DNA from: Thiotrichaceae bacterium
GTDB lineage: Bacteria; Pseudomonadota; Gammaproteobacteria; Beggiatoales; Beggiatoaceae
Reading direction: 5' to 3'
Assembly: GCA_026991885.1 (NCBI GenBank)
Contig: JALXAQ010000170.1
Span: forward strand, 1-51,116
DNA length: 51,116 nucleotides
This document shows, one piece after another, positions 17,090 through 24,758 of the stretch; position 1 is the first letter of the stretch; each line of letters begins with the position of its first letter. The notes under the pieces were generated by a model that was given only the letters and a program-made list of their open reading frames with translations, was not told where the DNA came from and did no database searches. A program made the translations under genes and the position numbers.

Positions 17090-17851
17090 TTAAAACATAT
17101 TAACCCCTACCCCTGCCAAAAAGACTGCAAACAATTTTTTCAAGCTGTTGGCAGGCAGAGTATGCGCTAATTTTGCACCTAATGGTGCAAACAGTAAAGT
17201 CGCAGGCGTAATCGCAATGAATGCCGGCCAATAAATATAACCACTCATCCATGGACCACTGATATGCCAGCCAGTGACAATAAATCCAATCATCCCCGAA
17301 ACAGCAATAGGAAAACCACAAGCCGCAGATGTTGCCACCGCATTGCGGATGGGTATATTACACCAGACTAAAAATGGGACGGTGAGTGAGCCACCACCAA
17401 TCCCCATTAGAGCAGAAATTTTCCCTATCACTGTACCTGTGATGCTTAAGCCTAACTTGCCTGGCAATTGACGATGTGAAGCTGGTGGGGGTAACAAAGC
17501 CAGTTGTGCCGAAACCAGTAAAATGAATATTGCAAAAATTTTTCGCAAAATCTCAGTCGGCAAAGCATCGGCAATAATAGCACCGAGAAAAGCACCAACG
17601 ATGATGCCAGGGGTGAGTTGCCAAACAATTGACCATAGCACTGCCCGATGATGGGCGATGATAGATGAAATTGAAGTTATCACTATTGTAGCGAGGCTTG
17701 TGCCTATTGCAATATGCATAAGGGCAGGAAGCTGGCTATGATAAATCCACACCAAGCTTGGCACAATAATAATGCCACCGCCTACACCTAACAAACCAGC
17801 TAATGTTCCGGCAATAACGCCTACTAATAATAAACTGAATATTTCTATCAT
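17090..17851 (-). CDS. TSUP (TauE/SafE) family sulfite/sulfonate exporter
   Basis: A 253-residue protein with about eight hydrophobic segments and the TSUP signature GLLGVGGGIIIVPSLVW near the N-terminus, repeated as SALMGIGGGSLTVPFLVW near residue 145, the internal duplication typical of the family. TSUP carriers move sulfite, sulfonates or thiosulfate-related anions across the inner membrane, which would fit a sulfur oxidiser, but the substrate is not visible from sequence. It is divergent from the GGDEF gene; the two starts are only about 13 bases apart. Confidence 0.9.
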   Translation of the reverse strand: MIEIFSLLLVGVIAGTLAGLLGVGGGIIIVPSLVWIYHSQLPALMHIAIGTSLATIVITSISSIIAHHRAVLWSIVWQLTPGIIVGAFLGAIIADALPTEILRKIFAIFILLVSAQLALLPPPASHRQLPGKLGLSITGTVIGKISALMGIGGGSLTVPFLVWCNIPIRNAVATSAACGFPIAVSGMIGFIVTGWHISGPWMSGYIYWPAFIAITPATLLFAPLGAKLAHTLPANSLKKLFAVFLAGVGVNMF

Positions 17852-17864
17852 TTTGAGGAAAATT

Positions 17865-18857
17865 ATGGAGCAATTAATTAAACAAACACTTGATACCCTA
17901 GCCCGCTTAGCAAATAGTGAATTAGTCGCCTTATTTAGGGTGTTGGAGAATCAGAGTTGTGGGGTTGTTGGCGTGTTTAAGCAAGGGCAAGTTATCTTGC
18001 ATAGCAACAAAATTAAATTTAAGGATACTCCTTTTGCAAAAATTATTTCTACTAGGCAAACACAAACCTATCCATGTCTAATCGTTAAAAAGTGGTCATT
18101 ACCTTTTCCCACCTATAAAAAGACTAACAGCGGTTTTGAATGTTTATGTTTACCGCTATTGGGAAGCGAAAGCAAGCCTGTGGCTGGCGTTGTGGTGGTG
18201 GCTCAAAAAAACGGCATACCTTCTGAACGTTTGCAAATGTTGAAAATGTTGGCCCCCTTGATGGCAAGCATCTTAGATAATGTTTCTACGGAAAGGGAAC
18301 AAATCATTGAATCAGTCACCCAGGATACCCTCACTAATTTGTACACGCGGGCTTATTTTGAGATACGTTTACAAGAAGAAATGACGAGAATCCATCGACA
18401 TGGCGGTATATTCTCAATATTATTGATAGACATAGACCATTTCAACAAAATTAATTCAAGCGGCGGATATCAAGAAGGTAATAGACTGTTACAAGAATTT
18501 TCTAGAATTTTAAACACCTCGATACGCAAAGAAATAGACATTCCTTGTCGCTATGATGGTAAAAGGTTTATCGCTATGTTGCCGAATACAAATATAGATG
18601 GTGCCTATGTTTTAGCAGAGCGGATTCGGGGACGCTGTGATCGATATGCTTTTTCGACGCAACTTGGTATTCCGCTCAAACTCACTGTCAGTATCGGTGT
18701 TGCACAGAATGTCAACGTTCCTCACAATGAATTTGATGATGATGATAGTCTCGCGCAGGGGGTGGGCATTTCTAAAGAAGAATTGATACAGCGTGCAGAG
18801 GTGATGTTAGAGGCTGCCAAAGAAGGCGGTCATAATCAAGTGATGGCATGGTGGTAA
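17865..18857 (+). CDS. GGDEF-domain protein with a degenerate active site
   Basis: A 330-residue protein: an N-terminal sensory region resembling GAF (about 10-145) and a C-terminal GGDEF domain (about 160-325) with ILLIDIDHFNKIN and TVSIGVAQ. The GGDEF signature reads YDGKRF, and the GHxxGD stretch reads GYQEGN, so residues needed for GTP and metal binding are altered. It is probably not an active diguanylate cyclase, but a c-di-GMP or GTP effector or a pure sensor. The frame is open from 17772, overlapping the divergent transporter; ATG 17865 behind GAGGA is chosen. Confidence 0.85.
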   Translation: MEQLIKQTLDTLARLANSELVALFRVLENQSCGVVGVFKQGQVILHSNKIKFKDTPFAKIISTRQTQTYPCLIVKKWSLPFPTYKKTNSGFECLCLPLLGSESKPVAGVVVVAQKNGIPSERLQMLKMLAPLMASILDNVSTEREQIIESVTQDTLTNLYTRAYFEIRLQEEMTRIHRHGGIFSILLIDIDHFNKINSSGGYQEGNRLLQEFSRILNTSIRKEIDIPCRYDGKRFIAMLPNTNIDGAYVLAERIRGRCDRYAFSTQLGIPLKLTVSIGVAQNVNVPHNEFDDDDSLAQGVGISKEELIQRAEVMLEAAKEGGHNQVMAWW

Positions 18858-18910
18858 GTACAGAACCATGCTAATTAGCCGCATTTTTACCATTCGATTC
18901 TTTTACCCAT

Positions 18911-19117
18911 TTGTTGATACGTCCTTGGTTGACATTGACACCGATACAGGCGGGCGGATTGCTGATATTTGCAATGTTGCCCCCTGCCGTTGTGAATTAT
19001 GTGATTGCAGAAGAATATCAACAGGAACCCCATAAAGTCGCGGCTATCGTGATGTTGGGTAATGTGATGAGTTTTATCAGTTTGCCTATTGCTTTGGTAT
19101 TTGCTTTGCCGTTATGA
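18911..19117 (+). pseudogene. C-terminal fragment of an AEC-family (auxin efflux carrier) permease
   Basis: Only about 68 codons remain. MLPPAVVNYVIAEEYQQEP and AAIVMLGNVMSFISLPIAL are the typical last two helices of AEC permeases, which normally have about 300 residues and ten helices. Sequence between the GGDEF stop (18857) and 18911 does not encode the rest in frame. It looks like the scrap of a deleted gene. Confidence 0.75.
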
Positions 19118-19151
19118 TAATTAATACAAATTAAACGCAAGGAGAATAATA

Positions 19152-19409
19152 ATGTCTGTGAAATTAAAGCCGCTCAATCTCATGCTTAATGAGGCACTGT
19201 TTGTTCAGTTGCAACAGACTGCACAACAACAACAGATGAGCCTATCCGAAATAGCAAGCTTGTTGTTAGCTCAACAATTAGCGGTTCGCCATGAGGGAGA
19301 GTCATTATTACAGAGTATTCAGCAATTGCGCGATTCTTTAGGGCAAAAATCTGATAGTACAGAAATTATTAGGCGGGGGCGTGATCAAGCATGGAAAATT
19401 GGGTATTAG
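19152..19409 (+). CDS. vapB: Antitoxin of a VapBC-type pair
   Basis: An 85-residue protein starting VKLKPLNLMLNEALFVQLQQ with a helical N-terminal half that could be a ribbon-helix-helix dimerisation/DNA-binding unit, and a C-terminal tail that would wrap the toxin. It starts at ATG 19152 behind AAGGAGAATA. The identification rests mainly on context: it overlaps the PIN-domain toxin gene by 19 bases, the usual antitoxin-first arrangement. Such antitoxins neutralise the toxin and repress their own promoter. Confidence 0.75.
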   Translation: MSVKLKPLNLMLNEALFVQLQQTAQQQQMSLSEIASLLLAQQLAVRHEGESLLQSIQQLRDSLGQKSDSTEIIRRGRDQAWKIGY

Positions 19410-19804
19410 ACACGAGCATCGTGGTTAAATGGTTTCTGCAAGAGAATGGGACTGAAGCAGCGGAATTCTATTTGCAGCGTTTGTTGTTGGGGCAAGCGGT
19501 TGTATTTGTGCCTTCTTCATTATTTTACGAATTTGGTAACGTACTTTGGGTACGCCGCCGTGATGATCTGACTGTCGAAACAAGTTTAGCCATCTGGGAA
19601 CGATTAAAACAACTACCATTGACTGTTGTGGACTGGAGAGAGTTATTCCCAGAAGCCATTTCGTTAGCATATCAGCACGATATTGCAGTTTATGATGCCG
19701 CATTTGTTCGGCTGGCACAAATTAAGGGCTGTGATTTAATTACGGCTGACCAAAAACTTATACAAAGAACGGCGGATACTTATAGTTGGGTGAAACCACT
19801 ATAA
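19391..19804 (+). CDS. vapC: PIN-domain ribonuclease toxin (VapC family)
   Basis: A 137-residue PIN domain: VLDTSIVVKWF (Asp7), FYEFGNVLW (Glu47), YDAAFVRLA (Asp102) and LITADQKLI (Asp120). The full acidic metal-binding set is present, so the toxin looks active. VapC toxins cleave tRNA or rRNA. Its start lies inside the antitoxin gene (19-base overlap), which couples translation. A REP-like palindrome follows the stop. Confidence 0.9.
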   Translation: MENWVLDTSIVVKWFLQENGTEAAEFYLQRLLLGQAVVFVPSSLFYEFGNVLWVRRRDDLTVETSLAIWERLKQLPLTVVDWRELFPEAISLAYQHDIAVYDAAFVRLAQIKGCDLITADQKLIQRTADTYSWVKPL

Positions 19805-19810
19805 AAGTAA

Positions 19811-19834
19811 GTCCAAGATAAATCTTGGACTCCT
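19811..19834 (-). repeat. REP-like palindrome after vapC
   Basis: Common-form copy, GTCCAAGATAAATCTTGGAC on the plus strand followed by TCCT, between vapC and the convergent gene 19855-20100. Confidence 0.8.
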
Positions 19835-19854
19835 TTAAACTGTATTATATTAGC

Positions 19855-20100
19855 TCAATCTAACCACTCTATTAAATAATATAACATATAACCTTCCGAA
19901 GACTTTGAAGGTCCACAAATCAAAGCAGGGTAAAGATTTTTCTTCGGGTTAGCGGCTGTTTTAGCCTCTTCTTCTCCGTCCATTTTAAAGACACAATTTT
20001 CTGGAAAACGATGACGGCTACGCTGGCGATTGGGGGTATAAACAAGAGCATAAATTGACTCAATTGTATTACTTTGAATTATTTGCTGAATAGTTGGCAT
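19855..20100 (-). CDS. Hypothetical protein
   Basis: An 81-residue reading frame starting MPTIQQIIQSNTIESIYALV with a mixed alpha/beta composition and no signal or membrane segment. No family is recognised. The ribosome-binding site is weak. It fills the space between vapC and the DUF1566 gene, and no other frame there is better. It may be real or a remnant; the tail LYYLIEWLD runs into a REP-flanked boundary. Confidence 0.45.
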   Translation of the reverse strand: MPTIQQIIQSNTIESIYALVYTPNRQRSRHRFPENCVFKMDGEEEAKTAANPKKNLYPALICGPSKSSEGYMLYYLIEWLD

Positions 20101-20119
20101 TTTAAAAATTCCATAAGAT

Positions 20120-20695
20120 TTGAATGTATTATCGCATAGACTGTCTATGATTCTAACTCAAACACGCTGGATGAAAGTCCTACTCTTGATATTATTATCC
20201 GCTTGTACCATACGCCCCCCAGATCAGAGTCAGGCAACGTCTGCCCCCGTCTTAAAACCTAGATATAAAGAGGGTATCGTTGCTGATGGCACTGTTATAG
20301 ACAATCAGACGGGACTAATCTGGTTGAAAAATACCAATTGTTTTGGCGAACTGACTTGGAAAAGAGCCAAGCAAAGTGCCGCCAATCTAGCGCATGGACA
20401 ATGTGGACTTCAGGATGGCTCCAAGCCAGGTATGTGGCGTTTGCCGACAATAGAGGAATTGGAGCTAATAGTGGACAAGAGATATAAAAGACCAGCACTT
20501 TCCAACGCGGCAGGCACCGCTCATTGGAAAGAAGGTGATGCGTTTTCGCACGTACAGATGAAACGTTACTGGTCATCTTCTCCAATCACAAGCGACCCTG
20601 GTGCTATATGGAGTCTGAACATGGGTGGTGGTTATGTGGTCATCACGAACCAGACTGATAGCCACTACATGTGGCCAGTGCGTGGTGTAAATTGA
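20120..20695 (+). CDS. DUF1566 (Lcl C-terminal domain) lipoprotein
   Basis: About 191 residues with a signal peptide and lipobox (LLSAC) near residue 30, then an Lcl_C/DUF1566 domain: DNQTGLIWLKNTNC, LTWKRAKQSAANLAHGQCG, MWRLPTIEELELIVD and YWSSSPI. These domains occur in secreted or surface proteins of sulfur and marine bacteria; function is unknown, with a carbohydrate-binding-like fold suspected. The start could be ATG 20120, 20147 or 20171; the last gives a normal-length signal peptide. Single gene. Confidence 0.85.
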   Translation: MNVLSHRLSMILTQTRWMKVLLLILLSACTIRPPDQSQATSAPVLKPRYKEGIVADGTVIDNQTGLIWLKNTNCFGELTWKRAKQSAANLAHGQCGLQDGSKPGMWRLPTIEELELIVDKRYKRPALSNAAGTAHWKEGDAFSHVQMKRYWSSSPITSDPGAIWSLNMGGGYVVITNQTDSHYMWPVRGVN

Positions 20696-20828
20696 TTGAT
20701 AAATTTAATTTAATGGCACATTCCCCGAATAGAGCCTAAAATTAGCTTCGCTGACTTCGTATCATGATTCAGTACTTATTTTGTGTATACTCTCCCTATC
20801 TGAATTCAACACTAAAGGCTATCTGATC

Positions 20829-22292
20829 ATGAAAAAAAGTTTTTTATTTTTTTTATTGAGTTTAATTTTTATTCCCGCCTGTCACGAACCCCAACCCGAT
20901 AGTTTACGCTTTGGGCTATCAAGGGCACCAATCACTTTAGATCCACGTTTTGCGACGGATGCGACTTCAACGCGGATTAATCGCTTGTTGTACCATGCCC
21001 TGGTTGACTTTGATGACAGTTTGCGCCCAATACCTGATTTAGCAACTTGGGAACAATTGAGTCCAACACAATATCGTTTTCACTTGGGCGACAATGGGCG
21101 AGATTTTCACAACGGCGCACGATTAACAGCGCACGATGTTAAAGCGACTTATGATTTTATCTTAGACGTTAAGAATGCCTCACCTCATCGTGGTTCTTTG
21201 AGTATTATCAAAAAAATTAAGGTGCAAGATGCTGATACCATTGATTTTATATTGGAAAAACCAGACGTTTTGTTCCCTGGACGCTTAGTGGTTGGGATCG
21301 TTCAACACCCATTTAACAAAAAACTGGTCGGCAGTGATCGATTTGAATTAGTCAAATGGGCAGAATCCACTCATTTATTCTTGCGGCGGCGCAGTGATGG
21401 ACAAGTCATTGAATTTTTAGAAGTCAAAGATCCCGTCGTCAGAGCACTAAAACTGGTGCGTGGTGAAGTGGACATTTTACAAAGTGATTTATCGCCAGAA
21501 TTAGTCACTTGGTTGACAAAGCGCCCAGAAATCAAGGTGAGTAAAGGACAAGGTACGAATTTTACTTATTTAGGTTTTAATATGGAAAATCCTGTGACGG
21601 GACAATTTGCGGTGCGAGAAGCCATTGCTTATGCGATCAATCGTGAAGAAATTATTCACTATTTGCTAGGTGATGCCGCTCGCTTGGCGAGTAGTTTTTT
21701 ATTACCGCCTACCCATTGGGCGGGACATCCTGGTTTGCCGGCTTATTCTTACAATCCTAAAAAAGCCCGCGCTTTATTGGCGCAAGCAGGATTTTCCCAA
21801 AGCAATCCCTTAAAATTGTCCTATAAAACGTCTAATAATCCCTTTCGTATTCGCATTGCCACTGTGATTCAGCAACAATTAGCAGAAGTCGGTATTGAGA
21901 TGGATTTACGCACTTATGATTGGGGTACCTTTTACGGTGACATCAAAAAGGGACATTTTCAATTGTACAGCCTCTCATGGGTGGGCATTAAAATGCCCGA
22001 TATTTTCCGCTACGTGTTTCATAGTAGCGCAGTACCGCCTAACGGTGCCAATCGGGGGCGGTTGAAAAATCCCAAAATAGATGCTTTGATTGAGCAAGCT
22101 GAGGCGGCGACGACTTTAGAAGCGGGAGCAGCAGGCTACCGTGAATTACAAGTCGCGCTATTTAATGAATTACCTTATGTTCCCTTGTGGTATGAAGATC
22201 ATGTGTTAGCAAGCCGTCAAGGAGTCAGCGGCTATACTTTGGCACCGGATGGTAATTATGATGGTTTAAAGACGGTTGTTTTTAAGAAATGA
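20829..22292 (+). CDS. Oligopeptide-type ABC transporter substrate-binding lipoprotein
   Basis: A 487-residue SBP_bac_5 protein: lipobox IPACH (Cys about 18), SLRFGLSRAPITLDPRFATD, FHLGDNGRDFHNGARLTAHD, REAIAYAINREEIIHYLLGD, and GNYDGLKTVVF at the end. It would capture peptides or similar solutes in the periplasm. The frame extends to 20781, but ATG 20829 precedes a normal signal peptide. No permease or ATPase genes are adjacent, so it is an orphan here. Its end overlaps the convergent 22282 gene by 11 bases. Confidence 0.92.
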   Translation: MKKSFLFFLLSLIFIPACHEPQPDSLRFGLSRAPITLDPRFATDATSTRINRLLYHALVDFDDSLRPIPDLATWEQLSPTQYRFHLGDNGRDFHNGARLTAHDVKATYDFILDVKNASPHRGSLSIIKKIKVQDADTIDFILEKPDVLFPGRLVVGIVQHPFNKKLVGSDRFELVKWAESTHLFLRRRSDGQVIEFLEVKDPVVRALKLVRGEVDILQSDLSPELVTWLTKRPEIKVSKGQGTNFTYLGFNMENPVTGQFAVREAIAYAINREEIIHYLLGDAARLASSFLLPPTHWAGHPGLPAYSYNPKKARALLAQAGFSQSNPLKLSYKTSNNPFRIRIATVIQQQLAEVGIEMDLRTYDWGTFYGDIKKGHFQLYSLSWVGIKMPDIFRYVFHSSAVPPNGANRGRLKNPKIDALIEQAEAATTLEAGAAGYRELQVALFNELPYVPLWYEDHVLASRQGVSGYTLAPDGNYDGLKTVVFKK

Positions 22293-22659
22293 ATGAGGTT
22301 AGTGCCTCCCACATTTGAAGATAGGCGATTAAAAATTCAAACATCATGCGCCAAACAATTTCCATGGAAATGAAAAATAAAAGGAACAGGATAAAAAAGC
22401 TTATCCGAATTTTGAGCGGAATGTATTCTTTTGACAATTCTTTGCTTTTGTCATAAATTTTAGAGGCGACCCAAAATTTGCGTTTTATCCACAGCATGAA
22501 GAGCCAGCCCATAATTGGAAGTCCGATAGCCCCTAAGTAATAACAAATCAGTAGAATGTAGGGGCTGATAAAAATTCGGAAATTCAGAAAATCGATAAGT
22601 GTTTGCAAGAAATTATACCTATTATTTTGGTAGCAGGCTGTCGGATTAATCAAAGTCAA
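22282..22659 (-). CDS. Small membrane protein, DUF4282-like
   Basis: About 125 residues with two clear transmembrane helices (about 32-55 and 85-105). FLNFRIFISPYILLICYYLG and VWRMMFEFLIAYLQM recall the DUF4282 pattern, but the match is loose. The TTG start at 22659 is uncertain and the true start may be further downstream. Convergent with and overlapping the peptide-binding protein gene. Function unknown. Confidence 0.55.
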   Translation of the reverse strand: MTLINPTACYQNNRYNFLQTLIDFLNFRIFISPYILLICYYLGAIGLPIMGWLFMLWIKRKFWVASKIYDKSKELSKEYIPLKIRISFFILFLLFFISMEIVWRMMFEFLIAYLQMWEALTSFIS

Positions 22660-22664
22660 AACCA

Positions 22665-22697
22665 GACCTGCCAGGTTAAACCCAAACCTGGCAGGTC
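22665..22697. repeat. GACCTGCCAGGTT inverted repeat
   Basis: GACCTGCCAGGTT (22665-22677) and AACCTGGCAGGTC (22685-22697) form a 13-bp hairpin with a 7-base loop; a third partial unit GGCAGGTCTT follows at 22701. A dispersed-repeat type unlike the others in the window. It lies between cheB and the DUF4282-like gene. Confidence 0.65.
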
Positions 22698-22723
22698 AAA
22701 GGCAGGTCTTGTTTTGAAGTTGA

Positions 22724-23323
22724 CTAAATTATTTTATGCACGTTCCTAACTCTATTTTTCGATTGATTAATTAACTGCAATAAATAAGGACCTATTTGTT
22801 TTATAGGCAAAATTTCATCAACTTGGGTGGCGGCAATAGCCGCTTGAGGCATCGCATCTGCTTCCGCTGTTGTAGGTGCTTGTACAATCACATATCCGCC
22901 CATTTCTTTAATTTTTTTCACGCCTTGGCTACCATCGTTATTAGCACCGGTTAAAATAATACCAATGAGCTTGTCTCTATAAGCATAAATCGCCGTCTCA
23001 AATAACACATCCACCGAGGGACGCGCAAACTTAACCGGCTCTTCACAAGTGAGCGAAAAAGTTCTGTCTTCTTCTACCAACAAATGATAATTGGGTGGTG
23101 CAATATAGACGACTCCAGCAACAATGCTCTCTTTTTCATCTGCCTGTTTAACCTTTAATTGACATTTAGCATCCAAAATCTGTGCTAAATAGCTATCCGA
23201 ATGGGGATGTAAATGTTGTACGATGATAATGGGTAGTGGAAATTCGCTTGGCAGTGCCCCTAAAACGCTAGTTAGCGCTTTCAACCCCCCAGCCGATGCG
23301 CCGATGACAATAGCTTCAAACAT
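22724..23323 (-). CDS. cheB: CheB-type methylesterase domain, without receiver
   Basis: A 199-residue stand-alone CheB catalytic domain: Ser10 in GASAGG, His37 in VQHLHP and Asp130 in TGANNDGSQG, the full catalytic triad. It removes methyl groups from (or deamidates) glutamyl residues of chemoreceptors. It lacks the N-terminal response-regulator domain that normally restrains CheB, so it cannot be switched by CheA phosphorylation in the usual way. It lies 2 bases after cheR on the same strand. No receptors or CheA/CheW genes are nearby. Confidence 0.92.
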   Translation of the reverse strand: MFEAIVIGASAGGLKALTSVLGALPSEFPLPIIIVQHLHPHSDSYLAQILDAKCQLKVKQADEKESIVAGVVYIAPPNYHLLVEEDRTFSLTCEEPVKFARPSVDVLFETAIYAYRDKLIGIILTGANNDGSQGVKKIKEMGGYVIVQAPTTAEADAMPQAAIAATQVDEILPIKQIGPYLLQLINQSKNRVRNVHKII

Positions 23324-23325
23324 AA

Positions 23326-24189
23326 TTAAACGGTTGCCGCTCCATTGCTCCGATAAATTTTTTCATTTTTGACAACATCTTCAAAAGCATCAGAAGAATC
23401 TGAAAAGCGGATACTCTCTTTGGAGCCGAGACAGAGAAAACCATCAGTGCAGAGACTCTCAAAAAACAATCTAAAAACGCGATTTTGCAATTCACGGTTA
23501 AAGTAAATTAGCACATTTCGGCACATAATCAAATTCATTTCTCCAAACACCCCATCTGTGGCAAGATTATGATCAGAAAATAAAATATTTTTCTTCAATG
23601 ATTTCTCCATGATAACCTGTTTATCATCCGCCACATAATAATCCGAAAAGGATTCTATTCCGCCTGCTTTTTGGTAGTTTGCCGTGTATTGCTTTAGTCG
23701 GCTAATATCGAAAATGCCATTTTTAGCCTTTTTTAAGGCCAATTCATTCATATCTGTGGCATAAATCTGAGTGCGATCATATAAGCCTTCTTCTTTTAAG
23801 ATAATAGCCATAGAATACACTTCTTCGCCTGTGGAACAGCCCGCGTGCCAGATTTTAAGAAATGGATATTTTTTGAGTTCTGGCACAACCTTTTTTTTCA
23901 GTGCCAAATAAAAACTTGGATCACGAAACATTTCTGTGACATTGATGGACATATCCAACAATAACCTTTCAAAAAACGAGACATCATAAAGTAGTTTATG
24001 TTGCATCGCGGAAATGTTTGAAAACCTTTCTTTGACGAGTCTATGTAGAATCCGTCGTTTTATTGAGGCTTTGGCATAATTTCTAAAGTCATAACCATAT
24101 CTGAGGTAAATGGCTTGCAACAGCAATTGCAATTCGATATTTTGAGTCTCTAGCTCATCCATCTTAATTTTCACTATTTCTAAAAACAA
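23326..24189 (-). CDS. cheR: CheR-type protein-glutamate methyltransferase
   Basis: About 287 residues, or 278 if it starts at MDELETQNIEL (24162). It has the CheR N-terminal helical domain with YGYDFRNYAKASIKRRI and the SAM-binding domain with IWHAGCSTGEEVYSMAI, TDMNELALKKA, and LIMCRNVLIYFNRELQNRVF. It methylates receptor glutamates using S-adenosylmethionine. Paired with the adjacent cheB domain; together they resemble the methylation modules of alternative (non-motility) chemosensory systems. Confidence 0.93.
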   Translation of the reverse strand: MFLEIVKIKMDELETQNIELQLLLQAIYLRYGYDFRNYAKASIKRRILHRLVKERFSNISAMQHKLLYDVSFFERLLLDMSINVTEMFRDPSFYLALKKKVVPELKKYPFLKIWHAGCSTGEEVYSMAIILKEEGLYDRTQIYATDMNELALKKAKNGIFDISRLKQYTANYQKAGGIESFSDYYVADDKQVIMEKSLKKNILFSDHNLATDGVFGEMNLIMCRNVLIYFNRELQNRVFRLFFESLCTDGFLCLGSKESIRFSDSSDAFEDVVKNEKIYRSNGAATV

Positions 24190-24238
24190 ACTAGCATATA
24201 ATATCTCATCAATATAAGATAAGAAATTATTTATAATA

Positions 24239-24256
24239 GTTAACTGATAACTGACA
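24239..24256 (+). repeat. TGATAAC heptamer array before the cNMP-binding gene
   Basis: GTTAACTGATAACTGACA holds about two heptamer units and lies 10 bases upstream of ATG 24267, followed by AAAGGA. Same family as 2525-2548, 4217-4240 and 35924-35945. Confidence 0.65.
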
Positions 24257-24266
24257 AAGGATTAAA

Positions 24267-24692
24267 ATGATCCCACTAGAAAAAATCATTGTTCTCAGTC
24301 AAGTAGCCTTGTTTTCAAGGTTGAAAACTGAGGAACTCAATACAATTTCGACGATTGCTATTGAGACAAGCTGTGACGATGGAGATACCTTATTTTCTAA
24401 GGATGAGATGGTTGATAAATTATTTATTGTCGTGTCTGGCTCCGTCACTCTCTTTAAAGAGGATCAAGAAAAGCCTATGGCAACCGTGAAAGAAAATGAT
24501 TTTGTGGGCGAATTGTCGTTGTTCAATGGCAGCCCCCATATCACCTCCGCTCGTTGCTCTGGAAAATGCAGCTTTTTGATTATTAAACATAAAGATATGG
24601 AACGCTTAATCGACGAGTATCCCGCTATTGCCGTTGGTTTTATCAAAGTGTTGATAAGCCGTATGCGTGATATGATTGAAAGCCAAAACTAA
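24267..24692 (+). CDS. Single-domain cyclic-nucleotide-binding protein
   Basis: A 141-residue CAP_ED domain: eight-stranded roll with VSGSVTLFKED and a phosphate-binding cassette-like NDFVGELSLFNGSPHITSAR, then a C-helix ISRMRDMI. There is no helix-turn-helix, so it is not a Crp-type regulator by itself. It starts at ATG 24267 behind AAAGGA. It lies directly upstream of a transporter/HEAT protein gene, separated by a REP-like palindrome, so it may act as that protein's regulatory subunit (inferred). Confidence 0.85.
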   Translation: MIPLEKIIVLSQVALFSRLKTEELNTISTIAIETSCDDGDTLFSKDEMVDKLFIVVSGSVTLFKEDQEKPMATVKENDFVGELSLFNGSPHITSARCSGKCSFLIIKHKDMERLIDEYPAIAVGFIKVLISRMRDMIESQN

Positions 24693-24722
24693 ATAATTCA
24701 TCAAATAATATTTCAGAAAATA

Positions 24723-24745
24723 GGAGTCCAAGATTTATCTTGGAC
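24723..24745 (+). repeat. REP-like palindrome, common form
   Basis: TAGGAGTCCAAGATTTATC followed by TTGGACG between the cNMP-binding gene and the transporter/HEAT gene. Confidence 0.8.
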
Positions 24746-24758
24746 GTTATGGCTTATT

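Noticed and set aside
19152-19804. Defence function beyond a plain VapBC pair
   Set aside because: No additional genes are linked; both parts have ordinary size and layout.
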